A stretch of 64,000 bases of DNA from NCBI GenBank assembly GCA_963170055.1, contig CAUJGJ010000444.1, forward strand, positions 5,108,118-5,172,117, in the 5' to 3' direction. Numbering within the stretch: the first letter of the stretch is position 1; each line of letters starts with the position of its first letter. Of the stretch, positions 63,837 through 64,000 are shown piece after piece. This DNA is from Halisarca cf. caerulea (Eukaryota > Porifera > Demospongiae > Chondrillida > Halisarcidae). The position numbers and the translations under genes are program-made. Under the pieces are notes generated by a model. The model searched no databases. It saw only the letters and a list, made by a program, of their open reading frames with translations, and had not been told where the DNA came from.

Positions 63837-64000
63837 TACCAATTACCTTAAACCATAGATACTCTAACCTACGTATGCTTACCATAGATGCTTTTTTATA
63901 ACAAACTTGCACCTGGTTTACCCTAGCAAGCTTTCAGTCTGAATAATCACTTGTGTCAAAACCGCACCTGGTCCATTTCTTGGGATAATATTCATACGTA

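Overview
This window is animal (metazoan) nuclear DNA, AT-rich and intron-rich. It is dominated by one large spliced gene and by many DNA transposons. The main evidence is a SIPA1-like Rap GTPase-activating protein gene on the minus strand. I rebuilt it exon by exon (20 coding exons, positions 57501 down to 14477). Every junction has AG/GT borders and every exon phase fits the next, giving 1654 codons plus a stop. The family is animal-specific and the protein is clearly but distantly similar to the vertebrate SIPA1L proteins. With the transposon mix, this suggests an early-branching animal such as a sponge or cnidarian; the species is an inference I cannot confirm.

Layout. 1-430: a short terminal-inverted-repeat (TIR) element. 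1357-6405, plus strand: a pogo/Tigger-type DDE transposase exon that appears to be spliced to three further exons encoding a Ulp1-type (C48, SUMO-protease-like) domain and a PHD finger. 7460-7915: an 18-bp minisatellite. 8990-13212: a 757-bp TIR element interrupted by an intact piggyBac transposon (9663-12737, TTAA target). An uninterrupted relative at 17866-18617 shows the empty site. 14477-57501: the RapGAP gene, whose introns hold nearly all other features.

Intron contents include a 3.5-kb Tc1/mariner-type element (25700-29198) that carries a frameshifted Tc1 transposase and a separate BEN-domain gene in the opposite orientation; a second coiled-coil/BEN remnant (30420-31070); a LINE reverse-transcriptase tail; a hAT remnant; and at least ten families of non-autonomous TIR elements, several present two or three times. 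57989-63836, upstream of the first recognised RapGAP exon, holds more TIR elements, a broken RecQ-helicase-like fragment, and a G22/C16 homopolymer palindrome.

The RapGAP protein should switch off Rap-type small GTPases near the membrane or cytoskeleton. Its asparagine-thumb motif is intact, its PDZ-like region is strongly altered, and it ends in a short coiled coil. The transposon genes act independently of it. Their interest lies in what they carry (SUMO-protease-like, PHD, BEN and RecQ-like domains) and in the nested and near-splice-site insertions. No tRNA, rRNA, CRISPR array or bacterial-type operon was seen.
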